A stretch of 64,000 nt of DNA from Massilimicrobiota sp. An134 (GCF_002160815.1 NZ_NFLH01000007.1:27265-91264), one strand, 5' to 3'. Counted from the stretch's first letter, positions 8,291 through 17,160 are shown. Numbers and translations: made by a program. The notes: generated by a model not told the origin, from the sequence alone.

Positions 8291-9559
8291 TTATCGACAC
8301 ATCAATTTAATAATTTCTTTGTCTGTTTCTTTCATACCTTCTCTTGATAGTTGACCAATATTTTGAATCGTATTTTCTACACCTTTTAAAACAAGACCTT
8401 CACCGTCTTTAAATTCACAGCCGTTTTTATACATATAGTATCCTAATATTCCTGCATCCACACTGGCAGCAATCTTTCCAGCACATGATGGTTTCGCCCC
8501 ATCACAGATAATACCTGATACAATAGCCAATCCATTAACCATTGTATGACAAAGAGCTTCATAGTCACCACCAAGCAAATAGGCAATTCCACATCCTGCT
8601 CCAATTCCAGCGCTGACAGCGCCACAATAGGCAGATAGTCTTCCAATCCCAGTTTTTTGATGAATTGTACATAAATTAGATACAATCAATGCACGATAAA
8701 GTTCTTCTTGGCTTTTATGATATTCTTTGGCATATACAATGACTGGTAAAGATGCTGTCATTCCCTGATTACCACTTCCCGAATTAATGATGACTGGCAT
8801 TTCACAGCCACTCATTCTGGCATCACTTCCAGCTGCTGCATAGGCCTTGGCTTTGACTTTGACATCATCACCATATGTCTTTAATAAAATCTGACCAATA
8901 TGTGCACCCCAGTCATTTTTCAATCCTTCACATGCAATAGCATAATTATAATCAATTTGTCGCTGTAAAATATCTTGCACTTCTTCAATCTTTACATTTT
9001 TGGCAAACTCATAAATATCACGAATATTCAATAAACTACGATCTGTTAAAGTCTGATCCGTAGAAGCAACGACTCCCATCTGGAAAAGGACTTCCTGATC
9101 TTTTTCAATATACACAATATTGGTATGAAAACCAGCAATACGTACTTTTGCACGATGATTTTGACCAATTAATTCAACACAGATGTCTAATGCATATTCA
9201 CTTTCTATAGGTATAATTTCAATAGGTGTTCGATTCAACCATTGTTGCATTTCCTTTTTTTGCTGATCAGTCACATGCGCAATGACTTCTAATACATTTT
9301 CTGTAATTCCTGCCACTACACCAGCTCCAATACTTGAAGGAATTCCTTTTAAACCTCCAGTATTAGGAACAACAACACTTTTAACATTTTTAATAATATT
9401 CCCACTCACTTTGACTTTAGCTTTTACAATGTCATCATCTAAAACATCACGACATTTACTTGCACAATAAGCCAAAGCAATAGGTTCTGTACATCCCATA
9501 GCAGGAACCAGTTCTTCTTTTAAAATCTGTATATAATGACGATAATTTTTTTCTTCCAT
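8291..9559 (-). CDS. L-cysteine desulfidase (CyuA / YhaM / UPF0597 family)
   Basis: This 422-residue protein begins with the family block VPAMGCTEPIALAY and has conserved cysteines in LCTIHQKTG, ICDGAKPSC and near the N-terminus that can hold a [4Fe-4S] cluster. Glycine-rich INSGSGNQGMTAS is also diagnostic. The family breaks L-cysteine down to pyruvate, ammonia and sulfide without PLP, and the fold is shared with the alpha domain of iron-sulfur serine dehydratase. The length is normal. It is likely monocistronic. A related amino acid substrate cannot be excluded. Confidence 0.85.
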   Translation of the reverse strand: MEEKNYRHYIQILKEELVPAMGCTEPIALAYCASKCRDVLDDDIVKAKVKVSGNIIKNVKSVVVPNTGGLKGIPSSIGAGVVAGITENVLEVIAHVTDQQKKEMQQWLNRTPIEIIPIESEYALDICVELIGQNHRAKVRIAGFHTNIVYIEKDQEVLFQMGVVASTDQTLTDRSLLNIRDIYEFAKNVKIEEVQDILQRQIDYNYAIACEGLKNDWGAHIGQILLKTYGDDVKVKAKAYAAAGSDARMSGCEMPVIINSGSGNQGMTASLPVIVYAKEYHKSQEELYRALIVSNLCTIHQKTGIGRLSAYCGAVSAGIGAGCGIAYLLGGDYEALCHTMVNGLAIVSGIICDGAKPSCAGKIAASVDAGILGYYMYKNGCEFKDGEGLVLKGVENTIQNIGQLSREGMKETDKEIIKLMCR

Positions 9560-9632
9560 ATTCTCTTCTCCCCGTTACTTTCTTATTCTAACATTATTTT
9601 AGAAGATATGAAATACCATTATCTGACAAATC

Positions 9633-9986
9633 TCAACATTGTGACTCATCGACATAGCACCAAATGACATAAAACATCAATCCTATTGAAAATATAACAT
9701 AAACATTATAAAAAAGCATAGCATTCATCAAATATTTTTCCTGTGAAAAAACAATCAATAAGCCCATCTTTGCTTCGACAAGTACAAAAGAACCTAAAAA
9801 TGTATAAAACCAGCCATGTCTTCTTTGATAAAGATAAGACCATACACCTATCAAATAAAAGAGAATACCTATACACGCTAAAAGATTTAACCAATCTATC
9901 ACAACCATTTCATATAATGGATTATATTGTATAAAAAACAATGGCAGCATACTGATCAAAAAAGCGTTCATTAATCTATGTGTCAT
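9633..9986 (-). CDS. Small membrane protein of unknown function
   Basis: The product is 117 residues with four predicted hydrophobic helices and few charged residues. The ATG at 9986 was preferred because AGGGTG lies 6 bp upstream; a TTG at 10013 would add nine residues. It follows the spoVA operon on the same strand, but a clear terminator at 10022-10057 lies between, so it is probably not a spoVA gene. I do not recognise the family. Confidence 0.6.
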   Translation of the reverse strand: MTHRLMNAFLISMLPLFFIQYNPLYEMVVIDWLNLLACIGILFYLIGVWSYLYQRRHGWFYTFLGSFVLVEAKMGLLIVFSQEKYLMNAMLFYNVYVIFSIGLMFYVIWCYVDESQC

Positions 9987-10013
9987 CTTGATCACCCTGT
10001 AAGAGTTTATCAA

Positions 10014-10057
10014 AATAAAAAAATATCTTCTTTAAGAAATGATTAAGAAGATATTAA
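10014..10057 (-). terminator. Terminator of the spoVA operon
   Basis: On the minus strand AATATCTTCTT pairs with AAGAAGATATT (11 bp) and is followed by TTTTTTATTTTG. It overlaps the last codons of spoVAF. Confidence 0.8.
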
Positions 10058-11325
10058 TCTTTTTTAGGTTGTCTAATAAAAAAGCGTAATAATTCTTTAC
10101 CATGGAAAGGATACAAGGGATATAAATAAGAAACGCCAAAGGTTTTGATACGTGCTAAACTGATCCAAAAAATCAGATTAAATAGAATAAATCCATATAT
10201 ATTCAATAACATAACGGCGATAATCATCATGATTTTGATATATTTATTGGTCAGTGATAATTCATAATTAGGGGTTGCAAAACCACCTACGGTTCCAATC
10301 GCACAAAACATCAAAATATCTTCTGAAAAAAAGCCAAGCTGAATAGCAAATTCTCCAAGTAAGATAGCTGCAATTAATCCCATCGCATTAGACAATGATT
10401 GTGGCGTATGAACAGTCGCAATACGTAAGAGTTCAATAGATAATTCCATAATAAGAATCTGTATAAAAAAGGAATAATCCCATTGTAAAAAGGATGAACT
10501 TAAAGCAAAAATAGGAACAAGATATATGGATAAAAAAACTGCAATCATACGTATTAATCGTATAAATGTCCCAATCAATGGTGTCTGACGATGTTCTTCA
10601 ACATGTTCTAAGATTTCAAAAAGAGTTGTTGGCAACATCACTATAGAAGAAGATGTATCACATATAATCGCAATATAACCATGTTGAATATGGGTTGCGA
10701 CAATATCAGGTCTTTCACTATATCGCACTAAAGGAAAAGGGTTGTATCCCTGATTCAATAAAACTTCTTCAATAGCACGATCAGTCATGATAAATTCTTG
10801 AGTTTGAACTTGAGAAATACGAGTTAAAAGTTGTTGTAAGACTTGTCGATCAACTTTATCTTCCAGATAAGCCACGGCAATATCAATGGGATTTTGCGTT
10901 CCCATTGTTGTTAAATGAAAACATAATTCAGGTGAGCGAATACGACGACGAATCAACCCTGTATTATTTAAGATAGACTCATTAAAGCCATCCTTAGCTC
11001 CACGGACACTTTTTTCTGTTTCTGGTTCTTGAATAGCACGATTTGGAAAATTTTTAGTATCCATTAAATAGGTGATTTCACCATCAAATAAAGCACTATT
11101 ACCACCAAGGACAGCTCTTTGAATTTTTTGAATCTGATTTGTAGAAACGATTTCAACATCTCCCATGTTGATACAGTTTTCTAAATCTTTTCCTTCTCTA
11201 TTTTCAATACCTTCTACCAGTCGTGAAATCAAAACATCGTTAGATAAACTGGCTAAAAAATAAAGATGAACCAGTCTTCCTTTAAAATTTAAAATACGAT
11301 GTTTCAAATCATAAGAATTATTCAT
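10054..11325 (-). CDS. spoVAF: SpoVAF / GerA-family spore membrane protein
   Basis: The 423-residue protein has a soluble N-terminal half with GGNSALFDGE, RGAKDGFNES and RRRIRSPEL, the conserved core of GerAA/SpoVAF proteins. Several membrane helices follow from about residue 245. SpoVAF sits in the inner spore membrane and is linked to germinant-driven ion and dipicolinate release. It is shorter than the roughly 490 residues known for B. subtilis, lacking the first part of the N-terminus. The start overlaps the spoVAE stop by 4 bp. A GerA germinant-receptor subunit is the alternative, but position favours SpoVAF. Confidence 0.85.
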   Translation of the reverse strand: MNNSYDLKHRILNFKGRLVHLYFLASLSNDVLISRLVEGIENREGKDLENCINMGDVEIVSTNQIQKIQRAVLGGNSALFDGEITYLMDTKNFPNRAIQEPETEKSVRGAKDGFNESILNNTGLIRRRIRSPELCFHLTTMGTQNPIDIAVAYLEDKVDRQVLQQLLTRISQVQTQEFIMTDRAIEEVLLNQGYNPFPLVRYSERPDIVATHIQHGYIAIICDTSSSIVMLPTTLFEILEHVEEHRQTPLIGTFIRLIRMIAVFLSIYLVPIFALSSSFLQWDYSFFIQILIMELSIELLRIATVHTPQSLSNAMGLIAAILLGEFAIQLGFFSEDILMFCAIGTVGGFATPNYELSLTNKYIKIMMIIAVMLLNIYGFILFNLIFWISLARIKTFGVSYLYPLYPFHGKELLRFFIRQPKKD

Positions 11326-11672
11326 GATTTCGGTTTAAAAAGAATAGCCACAAGGAATCCAAAGAGAATGGCTGCACTAATTCCAGCAGCTGTTAAATCA
11401 AACATTCCCATTGCAATACCAAAAACACCATACTCTTTGGTAGCTGCCATGGCTCCATGCATTAAAGAATGCCCAAAACTGGTAATAGGTATTAATGCTC
11501 CTGCATGAAAAATATCAACCAGACGATCATAAATATGGAAAAGATCTAAAAACGAACCTAAAACAACAAATAAACTGGTAATATGACCAGGTGTCAAACG
11601 ACTATGATCATAAATAAGCTGAGCTATCAGACAAACAAAACCACTAAACAAAAAAGCCATGATATAATTCAT
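11322..11672 (-). CDS. spoVAE: Stage V sporulation protein AE
   Basis: This 116-residue membrane protein has about three helices and the motifs GHITSLFVVLG and GALIPITSFGHSLMHGAMA shared by SpoVAE(b) and SpoVAC. It forms part of the SpoVA channel for Ca-dipicolinate movement in spores. The ATG at 11672 follows GGAGGCGATAGA and overlaps the spoVAD stop as ATGA; the longer frame to 11708 lies inside spoVAD and is unlikely to be used. Confidence 0.9.
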   Translation of the reverse strand: MNYIMAFLFSGFVCLIAQLIYDHSRLTPGHITSLFVVLGSFLDLFHIYDRLVDIFHAGALIPITSFGHSLMHGAMAATKEYGVFGIAMGMFDLTAAGISAAILFGFLVAILFKPKS

Positions 11673-12676
11673 TCTATCGCCTCCAGACTGATGGCATGAG
11701 CAATGCATGGAATACTTTCTTTTTGCGCACTCATCATTGGTGATAATAAGGCTCCTGTTGAAACAACTAGCACACGTTTTAATTTTTTGTCTTTAAGCTG
11801 TGGATATAATGAACCCATTGTCACCAAAGCACTACAGGCACAGCCACTGCCACCTTGAAAAACAGGCTGTGAAGATAAATCATATAACATGCATCCACAA
11901 TCGTTATATCGCACAACATCCATTTTATGACGTTGCAGCATTTCTTTTAAAATCTGATGACCATACATAGATAAATCCCCTGTCACAACCAAATCATAAT
12001 CATGAAAAGTGCGTTTTAAATCCTGAAAATGATTCATGAGAGTATCAAAAGCCGCTGGTGCCATGGCACGTCCCATATCATTAGCATCATTCTGTGAGTA
12101 ATCTATGACACGTCCTAATGTGATAGCTTCAACTCTTACAGACTGTGGCTGATTGGTTAATAAAGTGGACACAGCTCCGGTCGCTGTAAAGGTTGTTGTG
12201 TCTTTTTTTTGGACACCATATTCAACAGGATAACGGTATTGTCTTTCAGCCGTTGCATTATGACTTGATACCATTGTCACAATTTTGTCTACATAACCAG
12301 CATCTATCAGCAAGCCAGCCATCGCCATGGACAGAGCAAAACCTGAACATGCGCCATATAATCCAACAAAGGGTTGAGGCAGTTCTCTTGCCAGATAGTT
12401 GACAGATGTAATCTGATTTAACAAGTCACTTCCTAAATATAAATCAATATCTTTATATTTCAGTTTTTCTCTTTTCAAACAAATATCCAAGGCATCCCTC
12501 AACATTTTACGTTCAGCTTTTTCAAATGATTTTTCACCATAATGATAATCCTGCAAACTTTTATCAAAACAGCTTCCTAATGGTCCTAAATATTCCAATG
12601 GTCCACAGACTGTCCCTGAAGAAACAATATAAACATTTTCTAAAGTCACCGAATTACCCAAAAAGTGTAATGACAT
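11669..12676 (-). CDS. spoVAD: Stage V sporulation protein AD
   Basis: SpoVAD is the thiolase-fold, dipicolinate-binding soluble subunit of the SpoVA complex. The 335 residues contain GACSGFALSMAMA and GGSGCACSALVTMGS, where thiolases keep their cysteines, and an early SSGTVCGPLE segment. The length is normal. It overlaps spoVAC by 23 bp and spoVAE by 4 bp, so translation is tightly coupled. Confidence 0.95.
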   Translation of the reverse strand: MSLHFLGNSVTLENVYIVSSGTVCGPLEYLGPLGSCFDKSLQDYHYGEKSFEKAERKMLRDALDICLKREKLKYKDIDLYLGSDLLNQITSVNYLARELPQPFVGLYGACSGFALSMAMAGLLIDAGYVDKIVTMVSSHNATAERQYRYPVEYGVQKKDTTTFTATGAVSTLLTNQPQSVRVEAITLGRVIDYSQNDANDMGRAMAPAAFDTLMNHFQDLKRTFHDYDLVVTGDLSMYGHQILKEMLQRHKMDVVRYNDCGCMLYDLSSQPVFQGGSGCACSALVTMGSLYPQLKDKKLKRVLVVSTGALLSPMMSAQKESIPCIAHAISLEAIE

Positions 12677-13097
12677 AACGAATCACTCCCAGCAGTGCTG
12701 AACTGACAATGCCATATGTAATGACAGTTCCTCCTAGCTTAAACATATTGCTGCCAATCCCCATAATCAATCCTTCACTTTGACTATCTAAAGCACATGA
12801 TGTCATACTATTAGCAAAACCAGTAATGGGAATAAATGTCCCTGCTCCTGCCTTTTGAGCCAATTTATCATAAATGCCTAATCCCGTTAACAAACAGCTT
12901 ATAAAAACTAATGTAATAATCATCATAGGTGTTGCATCTTCTTGTTTAACATGATAAACATTCATAAAAAACTCTAAAACACCTTGTGCAATAGCACCAA
13001 TGACACCTCCATACAAAAATGCATAAAACGCATTTTTCATCTTATGTCCTGTTGGTTTCAAAGATTCAGCCAACTGATCATATTCTTTACGATCCAT
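12654..13097 (-). CDS. spoVAC: Stage V sporulation protein AC
   Basis: This is the first gene of the operon, 147 residues with three to four membrane helices. It carries GAGTFIPITGFANSMTSCALD, the counterpart of the SpoVAE motif. In B. subtilis SpoVAC behaves as a mechanosensitive channel for dipicolinate release. The start follows an AGAGGTGATG ribosome binding site. spoVAA, AB and AEa are absent here, as in many non-Bacillus spore formers. Confidence 0.92.
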   Translation of the reverse strand: MDRKEYDQLAESLKPTGHKMKNAFYAFLYGGVIGAIAQGVLEFFMNVYHVKQEDATPMMIITLVFISCLLTGLGIYDKLAQKAGAGTFIPITGFANSMTSCALDSQSEGLIMGIGSNMFKLGGTVITYGIVSSALLGVIRYVITLFG

Positions 13098-13140
13098 TTT
13101 TCATCACCTCTTACATAGTGTTTACATTTTTTGACTTTTC

Positions 13141-13169
13141 AAACATGATTTTTTTTGTTGTACATATAC
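13141..13169 (-). promoter_or_regulatory. SigG-like forespore promoter for spoVA
   Basis: On the minus strand GTATA (13169-13165) is separated by 17 bp from CATGTTT (13147-13141). This fits the B. subtilis SigG pattern (GHATR, 17-18 bp, CATnnTA) except for the last base. spoVA is a known SigG target, which supports the call. A sigma-A TATACT on the plus strand overlaps the same bases and could serve the facing small gene. Confidence 0.45.
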
Positions 13170-13194
13170 TCTTCTTGAAAGGAAATGATGAATC

Positions 13195-13290
13195 ATGAAA
13201 AAACTTTTAACGCGTATCTTTGAATACTTTTTTGAAGTGATTGAAGTTGATGAAGATGGGCATGAAATCAAAAAACAACAAGAATCTTAA
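13195..13290 (+). CDS. Unannotated 31-residue acidic/amphipathic peptide gene
   Basis: ATG at 13195 opens 31 codons beginning MKKLLTRIFEYF and ending HEIKKQQES, with a hydrophobic amphipathic N-terminal half and a charged tail. GAAAGG lies 13 bp upstream, a weak ribosome binding site, and TATACT at 13165 could be a -10. A perfect hairpin overlaps its stop codon and is followed by CATTTTT. It diverges from spoVAC, sharing its control region. I do not recognise the peptide. A spore-related role is a guess from position. Confidence 0.45.
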   Translation: MKKLLTRIFEYFFEVIEVDEDGHEIKKQQES

Positions 13291-13308
13291 TTCTTGTTGT
13301 CATTTTTC
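13274..13308. terminator. Terminator between the small gene and the ECF S component gene
   Basis: AACAACAAGAAT-CTTA-ATTCTTGTTGT forms an 11-bp stem with T-rich sequence beyond it on the plus strand. It can also end the facing minus-strand gene. Confidence 0.65.
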
Positions 13309-14115
13309 TAAACGTACCCATATTCTATTTAAAATAGGAATCAGAATATAACCGATAAAAATTTCAATTGGTAAAACTGCACATTCCTTAACAGCTCTTA
13401 TACATAGTGAGATTGTCCAAGGAATCTGATACATCATATCTAACCATAATGGTGTTAAACATAAAGTGACAACCAATTCCGTAAGGACAACACATAAAAC
13501 CCATGTTGAAAAGGTTTTGGCTTCCTGTGCATTAATTTTACGTTTTAAAAATGCAATCACTATCATAAATATCAATGATAACAACAGACAAATACTTATC
13601 AGTGTGATTTTATCTTGTGATTGAAGATGATACACTGTTTCAGAAATATTCACTGAATCAAGCTGTCCAATATAAATGGAAGCACCAATACCTAAAACCA
13701 AAATCAGTCCAATTACAATGCGTAAAACATTTTGTGGGCTGATATTTTTTGAATGTTCATGAATCAATGACGGAATGACACTGACAAGAATTGTTCCTAA
13801 GGTAAATCCAAAGAATGGAAATCCTGTAGGTACTAAAATCAAACCAATCACATCGCTACACAAACCAACAATAAAGGCATAACTTGGTGATAAGAAATAT
13901 CCCGCTAACATCAAGGGAATATATTCAAATCCAATTTTAAGACTTTCAGCTCCAAACAACGGGATCATAATAGCCAATCTTTTACAGATTGCTGTTAAGA
14001 TAATAAAAATAGCTGCTATCACTAATTTCATGACATTTCCTTTTTCAAAAGGATAAAACTTAAATACATAAAAACCGAGTGCAATAATAATGATTGCAAT
14101 AATAATTTGTTCCAT
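13300..14115 (-). CDS. ECF transporter substrate-binding (S) component, folate family (FolT-like)
   Basis: The 271-residue membrane protein has about seven hydrophobic segments. The block GFEYIPLMLAGYFLSPSYAF followed by GLCSDVIGLILVP, and RAVKECAVLPIEIFIGY near the C-terminus, match folate-type S components. Such proteins pair with a shared energising module (EcfA1A2T), not present in this window. The N-terminal 28 residues are an extra helix. An internal ATG at 14031 behind AAAGGAAATGTC would give the usual length and has the better ribosome binding site. The gene has its own promoter and a structured leader, so it is probably regulated by ligand. Confidence 0.7.
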   Translation of the reverse strand: MEQIIIAIIIIALGFYVFKFYPFEKGNVMKLVIAAIFIILTAICKRLAIMIPLFGAESLKIGFEYIPLMLAGYFLSPSYAFIVGLCSDVIGLILVPTGFPFFGFTLGTILVSVIPSLIHEHSKNISPQNVLRIVIGLILVLGIGASIYIGQLDSVNISETVYHLQSQDKITLISICLLLSLIFMIVIAFLKRKINAQEAKTFSTWVLCVVLTELVVTLCLTPLWLDMMYQIPWTISLCIRAVKECAVLPIEIFIGYILIPILNRIWVRLEK

Positions 14116-14163
14116 AACATCATGCTACATATAACAAAATTTTCCTGCTTCATCCTCATTTCT

Positions 14164-14222
14164 AGTCCACAGGCGTTAATTCCGATCATAAGACCGTACA
14201 TGCTTTGCTACTGACGTAGACT
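14164..14222 (-). ncRNA. Structured leader upstream of the folate-type S component
   Basis: Within the predicted leader (start near 14241) the minus-strand AGUCUAC (14222-14216) pairs fully with GUGGACU (14170-14164), giving a 7-bp closing helix. An internal hairpin CGGUC-UUAU-GAUCG (14196-14183) lies inside. It is more GC-rich than its surroundings. It does not match the THF riboswitch sequence I would expect upstream of folT, so it is left unassigned. Confidence 0.4.
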
Positions 14223-14247
14223 CCTCCTTCTTTTTTTATTTTTTTCT

Positions 14248-14276
14248 ATCATACACGATTTATTCATTATTGACAA
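14248..14276 (-). promoter_or_regulatory. Promoter of the ECF S component gene
   Basis: TTGTCA (14276-14271) and TATGAT (14253-14248) are 17 bp apart on the minus strand. The -35 lies inside the 3' end of the dehydrogenase gene. Transcription would start near 14241. Confidence 0.6.
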
Positions 14277-15654
14277 TATTTCTTTCTTCTCCTTTTAAGA
14301 AGGCAAGTATATTTTCATAAACTTCATCTACGCATCTTTGTCTTGCTTCAATAGAACCCCAGGCAATATGTGGTGTGAAGATAACCTTATTCATATCTTG
14401 AATAGAATAAAGCACATCATCTTCTAATAATGGTTCATGTTCAAAGACATCTAAGCCAACTCCCGCTAAATGTCCTTCATTCAAGACTTTCACTAAAGCT
14501 TTTTCTTCTATAATACCACCACGTCCAACATTGATGAGATATGCCATTGGTTTCATTTTTCTTAAAGCTTCTTCATTAAATAAATAATGTGTCTTTTCAT
14601 TTAATGGTGCATGAATACTAATAATATCTGATGTCTTTAACAAAGTATCAAAGTCAACCTGCTGATAATCGCTGGTTGCATTTTGACCACTTGTCGAATA
14701 ATATTGAACTTTAGCACCCATAGCCTTTGCGATACCTGCGACTTGGCGACCTATATGACCTAATCCGACAATCCCCCAAGTCATAGAAGCAACATCATGG
14801 AAAACATCATCAAAATAACTAAAACACTGACTTTGACAATATGCTTTTGATTTAACAAAATGATCATATGCCACATTTTTCTCTACCAAATGCATCAATA
14901 AAGCTAACGTATGTTGAGCAACTGTCTTAGTCGAATAATCTTTCACATTAGCGACCTTAATGCCATGATCACGACAATATTCTAAATCAACATTATTCGT
15001 TCCTGTCGCAAATAAACAGATTAATTTCAAATGTTTTAAACCTTCCAGCACTTCCTTTGTCATTACATTTTTATTTGTAATCACAATATCAGCACCTAAA
15101 ATACGACCTTTAATTTCTGAAGGTTTTGTATCTTCATACATGGTCACTTGTCCTAAAGAAGCAATTTTTGACAAATCAACATCTTTTCCAACAGAAGCAC
15201 TTTGTAAAACAACAATATGTGTATCTTCCTGTTTTAATAATGTCATAAAATCTTCTGGTGAAACATTCTGGAAAAGTTTTCCAAGCCAGATAGCTTCATT
15301 TAAATCTAAAATATCAGTTGGTAAAGCCACCCCACACATCACAGTATCTACAATTTCAAATTTTAAAATATGCTGAATCATCGCAACACCTAAAGCTTTA
15401 GATGTCATTGTTTTATCATCTTCAATTTTTTCTAAAAGATGTTGTTTAAAATGTTTTTCATTTTGTATACATTGATAGATACACTCCTGTAATGACGTAT
15501 ATGTTAAAACATGTTCTCTTATAAAATCATGATAAAGAAGTGGTAAAACAACATCATACAATTCTAATGGCACAGGTCTTCCATACCCTTTTGTAAAATT
15601 ATACAGTATAGCTGTTCCTAATTCTTCATCTTTCATGCGATCTACTAATTTCAT
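14260..15654 (-). CDS. D-2-hydroxyacid dehydrogenase with an extra N-terminal helical domain
   Basis: Of 464 residues, the last 315 or so form an NAD-dependent D-2-hydroxyacid dehydrogenase. It has the Rossmann motif GIVGLGHIG, INVGRGGIIEE with the substrate arginine, FEHEPLL with the glutamate and FTPHIAWGS with the catalytic histidine. The first 145 residues are a separate helical domain with a LPLLYHDFIREHVLTYTSLQ segment, resembling middle components of three-component ABC (ABC-3C) systems; that match is from memory of the pattern only. ATG at 15654 was chosen behind GAGGGAGGAAAT. It overlaps the phosphoesterase gene upstream by 29 bp. Confidence 0.75.
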   Translation of the reverse strand: MKLVDRMKDEELGTAILYNFTKGYGRPVPLELYDVVLPLLYHDFIREHVLTYTSLQECIYQCIQNEKHFKQHLLEKIEDDKTMTSKALGVAMIQHILKFEIVDTVMCGVALPTDILDLNEAIWLGKLFQNVSPEDFMTLLKQEDTHIVVLQSASVGKDVDLSKIASLGQVTMYEDTKPSEIKGRILGADIVITNKNVMTKEVLEGLKHLKLICLFATGTNNVDLEYCRDHGIKVANVKDYSTKTVAQHTLALLMHLVEKNVAYDHFVKSKAYCQSQCFSYFDDVFHDVASMTWGIVGLGHIGRQVAGIAKAMGAKVQYYSTSGQNATSDYQQVDFDTLLKTSDIISIHAPLNEKTHYLFNEEALRKMKPMAYLINVGRGGIIEEKALVKVLNEGHLAGVGLDVFEHEPLLEDDVLYSIQDMNKVIFTPHIAWGSIEARQRCVDEVYENILAFLKGEERNIVNNE

Positions 15655-17107
15655 GATTATTTCCTCCCTCAAATAAATAAACTTCTACTCTTTGTCTTTC
15701 AGCCTTAGCTTTATCATCATAAAAAATCATACAGATTTTCATTTTCTGTTCATGAATATTATATTTCATCACATTATAGGAAATATAACGGCTACGACTT
15801 TCTTTTAAGCCACCCGTAGCACTTCCTGCCCCAATATAATAACAATCATCTTCTTTTTTAAAAAAAGGTAAATGCTTATGGCCATGAAACACATAATGAA
15901 TATGTCGTTTTTGTAGCCAATCAATTAATAATGGTGCATCAACCAGAACTTTTGAAGTTTCTATAATACGATTGATAAATGTTTTTTCATGCCATTTGGT
16001 TTTAATAAACTCTGCTTTATCAATGGGATAAACATGGTGATGCAACATCACTAATAATGTATATTCTTCTAAATGATCAATAGCTGACAATTCATCATCT
16101 ATTTCATCAAGTTGTCTTTTTCCTACTTTTCCTCTCGCTAAGTTTCCTTCACTTGTTGTATCCATTTTAATAATAACGATTTTTTCCTGTTCTAAAACTT
16201 TAACATTTTCACCAAGCAGATAAGCAATCACTTTACTTTTTTGATTTCTAGCAAAATTAAAGCCATGAACAATCACATCATGATTTCCTAAAATAAAAGT
16301 CACATTCGCCTTATAACGCTTTTTAAGACTATTCATAAAATCATTGGCTAAATACATATTTTTACGATTAGGAGATTCCATCAAATCACCTGTTATCAAA
16401 ATATTAACTGCCCATAAAGAAGGTAATCTTGGAATCAGTTCATCCAATGAAGCATAAAGACGCTCCAGTCCCTTTTGACGTTTATCTTTACCGAGATGCA
16501 AATCACTCAATTGAATGAAATAGGCATCATCCTGATACTGATTATAAACATCAAATAAGCAAAGATGATTTTCAATATAGGATGTTAACTGCAAGAAATC
16601 TTTTTGATTATGTATCGGCGCAAATACTGCCTGTTGTCCTTTAAAAATTAAACATCCTGGCCACATATCAGCATGATTTAAAGCACAGAAAAAGGCTGGA
16701 AAAGGATCAAAGAAAGATAAATTATCACGTTGAAAATGTTCTGAAATAGCATAGAAATAAATATTCTCGTATTCAGGAAAAGATGTCATTTGAAAAGAAG
16801 ATTCATCAAATCCAGGCACATAAACAATGTGAATCGCTTCCTGATATGTTTGAGCCATTGTTTCCATTTCACTAGAAAAAGGCTTATGCAAAATATGATC
16901 CACATCTTCAGCTTTCATAAAACGTGACAACAATGCATAATCATCCCTTGTGATAGAAGATAAAACATCACACGAAATATGGCGTTGGCAAAGCCATTGA
17001 ACAAAACTTTGTATATAGTCATATGACATCAATAAATCACGCATATATGCTGATTCATTACGATAAACAATATTAAAAAAGGTATTGATAAAGAAGATTT
17101 CATTCAC
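15626..17107 (-). CDS. Metallophosphoesterase with uncharacterised N-terminal domain
   Basis: The 493-residue protein has a calcineurin-like domain from about residue 195. It shows LSDLHLGKD, ITGDLMES, ILGNHDV, MLHHHVYP and FHGHKHLP, a complete two-metal site like class III cyclic-nucleotide or SbcD-type esterases. Residues 1-190 match nothing I recognise and have no signal peptide. The start follows GAGGTGAAAAG. The coding region overlaps the dehydrogenase by 29 bp, so the two are co-expressed. The substrate is unknown. Confidence 0.7.
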   Translation of the reverse strand: MNEIFFINTFFNIVYRNESAYMRDLLMSYDYIQSFVQWLCQRHISCDVLSSITRDDYALLSRFMKAEDVDHILHKPFSSEMETMAQTYQEAIHIVYVPGFDESSFQMTSFPEYENIYFYAISEHFQRDNLSFFDPFPAFFCALNHADMWPGCLIFKGQQAVFAPIHNQKDFLQLTSYIENHLCLFDVYNQYQDDAYFIQLSDLHLGKDKRQKGLERLYASLDELIPRLPSLWAVNILITGDLMESPNRKNMYLANDFMNSLKKRYKANVTFILGNHDVIVHGFNFARNQKSKVIAYLLGENVKVLEQEKIVIIKMDTTSEGNLARGKVGKRQLDEIDDELSAIDHLEEYTLLVMLHHHVYPIDKAEFIKTKWHEKTFINRIIETSKVLVDAPLLIDWLQKRHIHYVFHGHKHLPFFKKEDDCYYIGAGSATGGLKESRSRYISYNVMKYNIHEQKMKICMIFYDDKAKAERQRVEVYLFEGGNNHEISRSHER

Positions 17108-17160
17108 TGTCTTTTCACCTCATAATTTTATTATACTACAAATTGAAATAATTGAATATG

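Noticed and set aside
14164..14241. THF riboswitch upstream of the folate-type S component
   Set aside because: The expected GGAGAGUAG start and GCGUUAAG core are not present in order on the minus strand, so the element was left unassigned.
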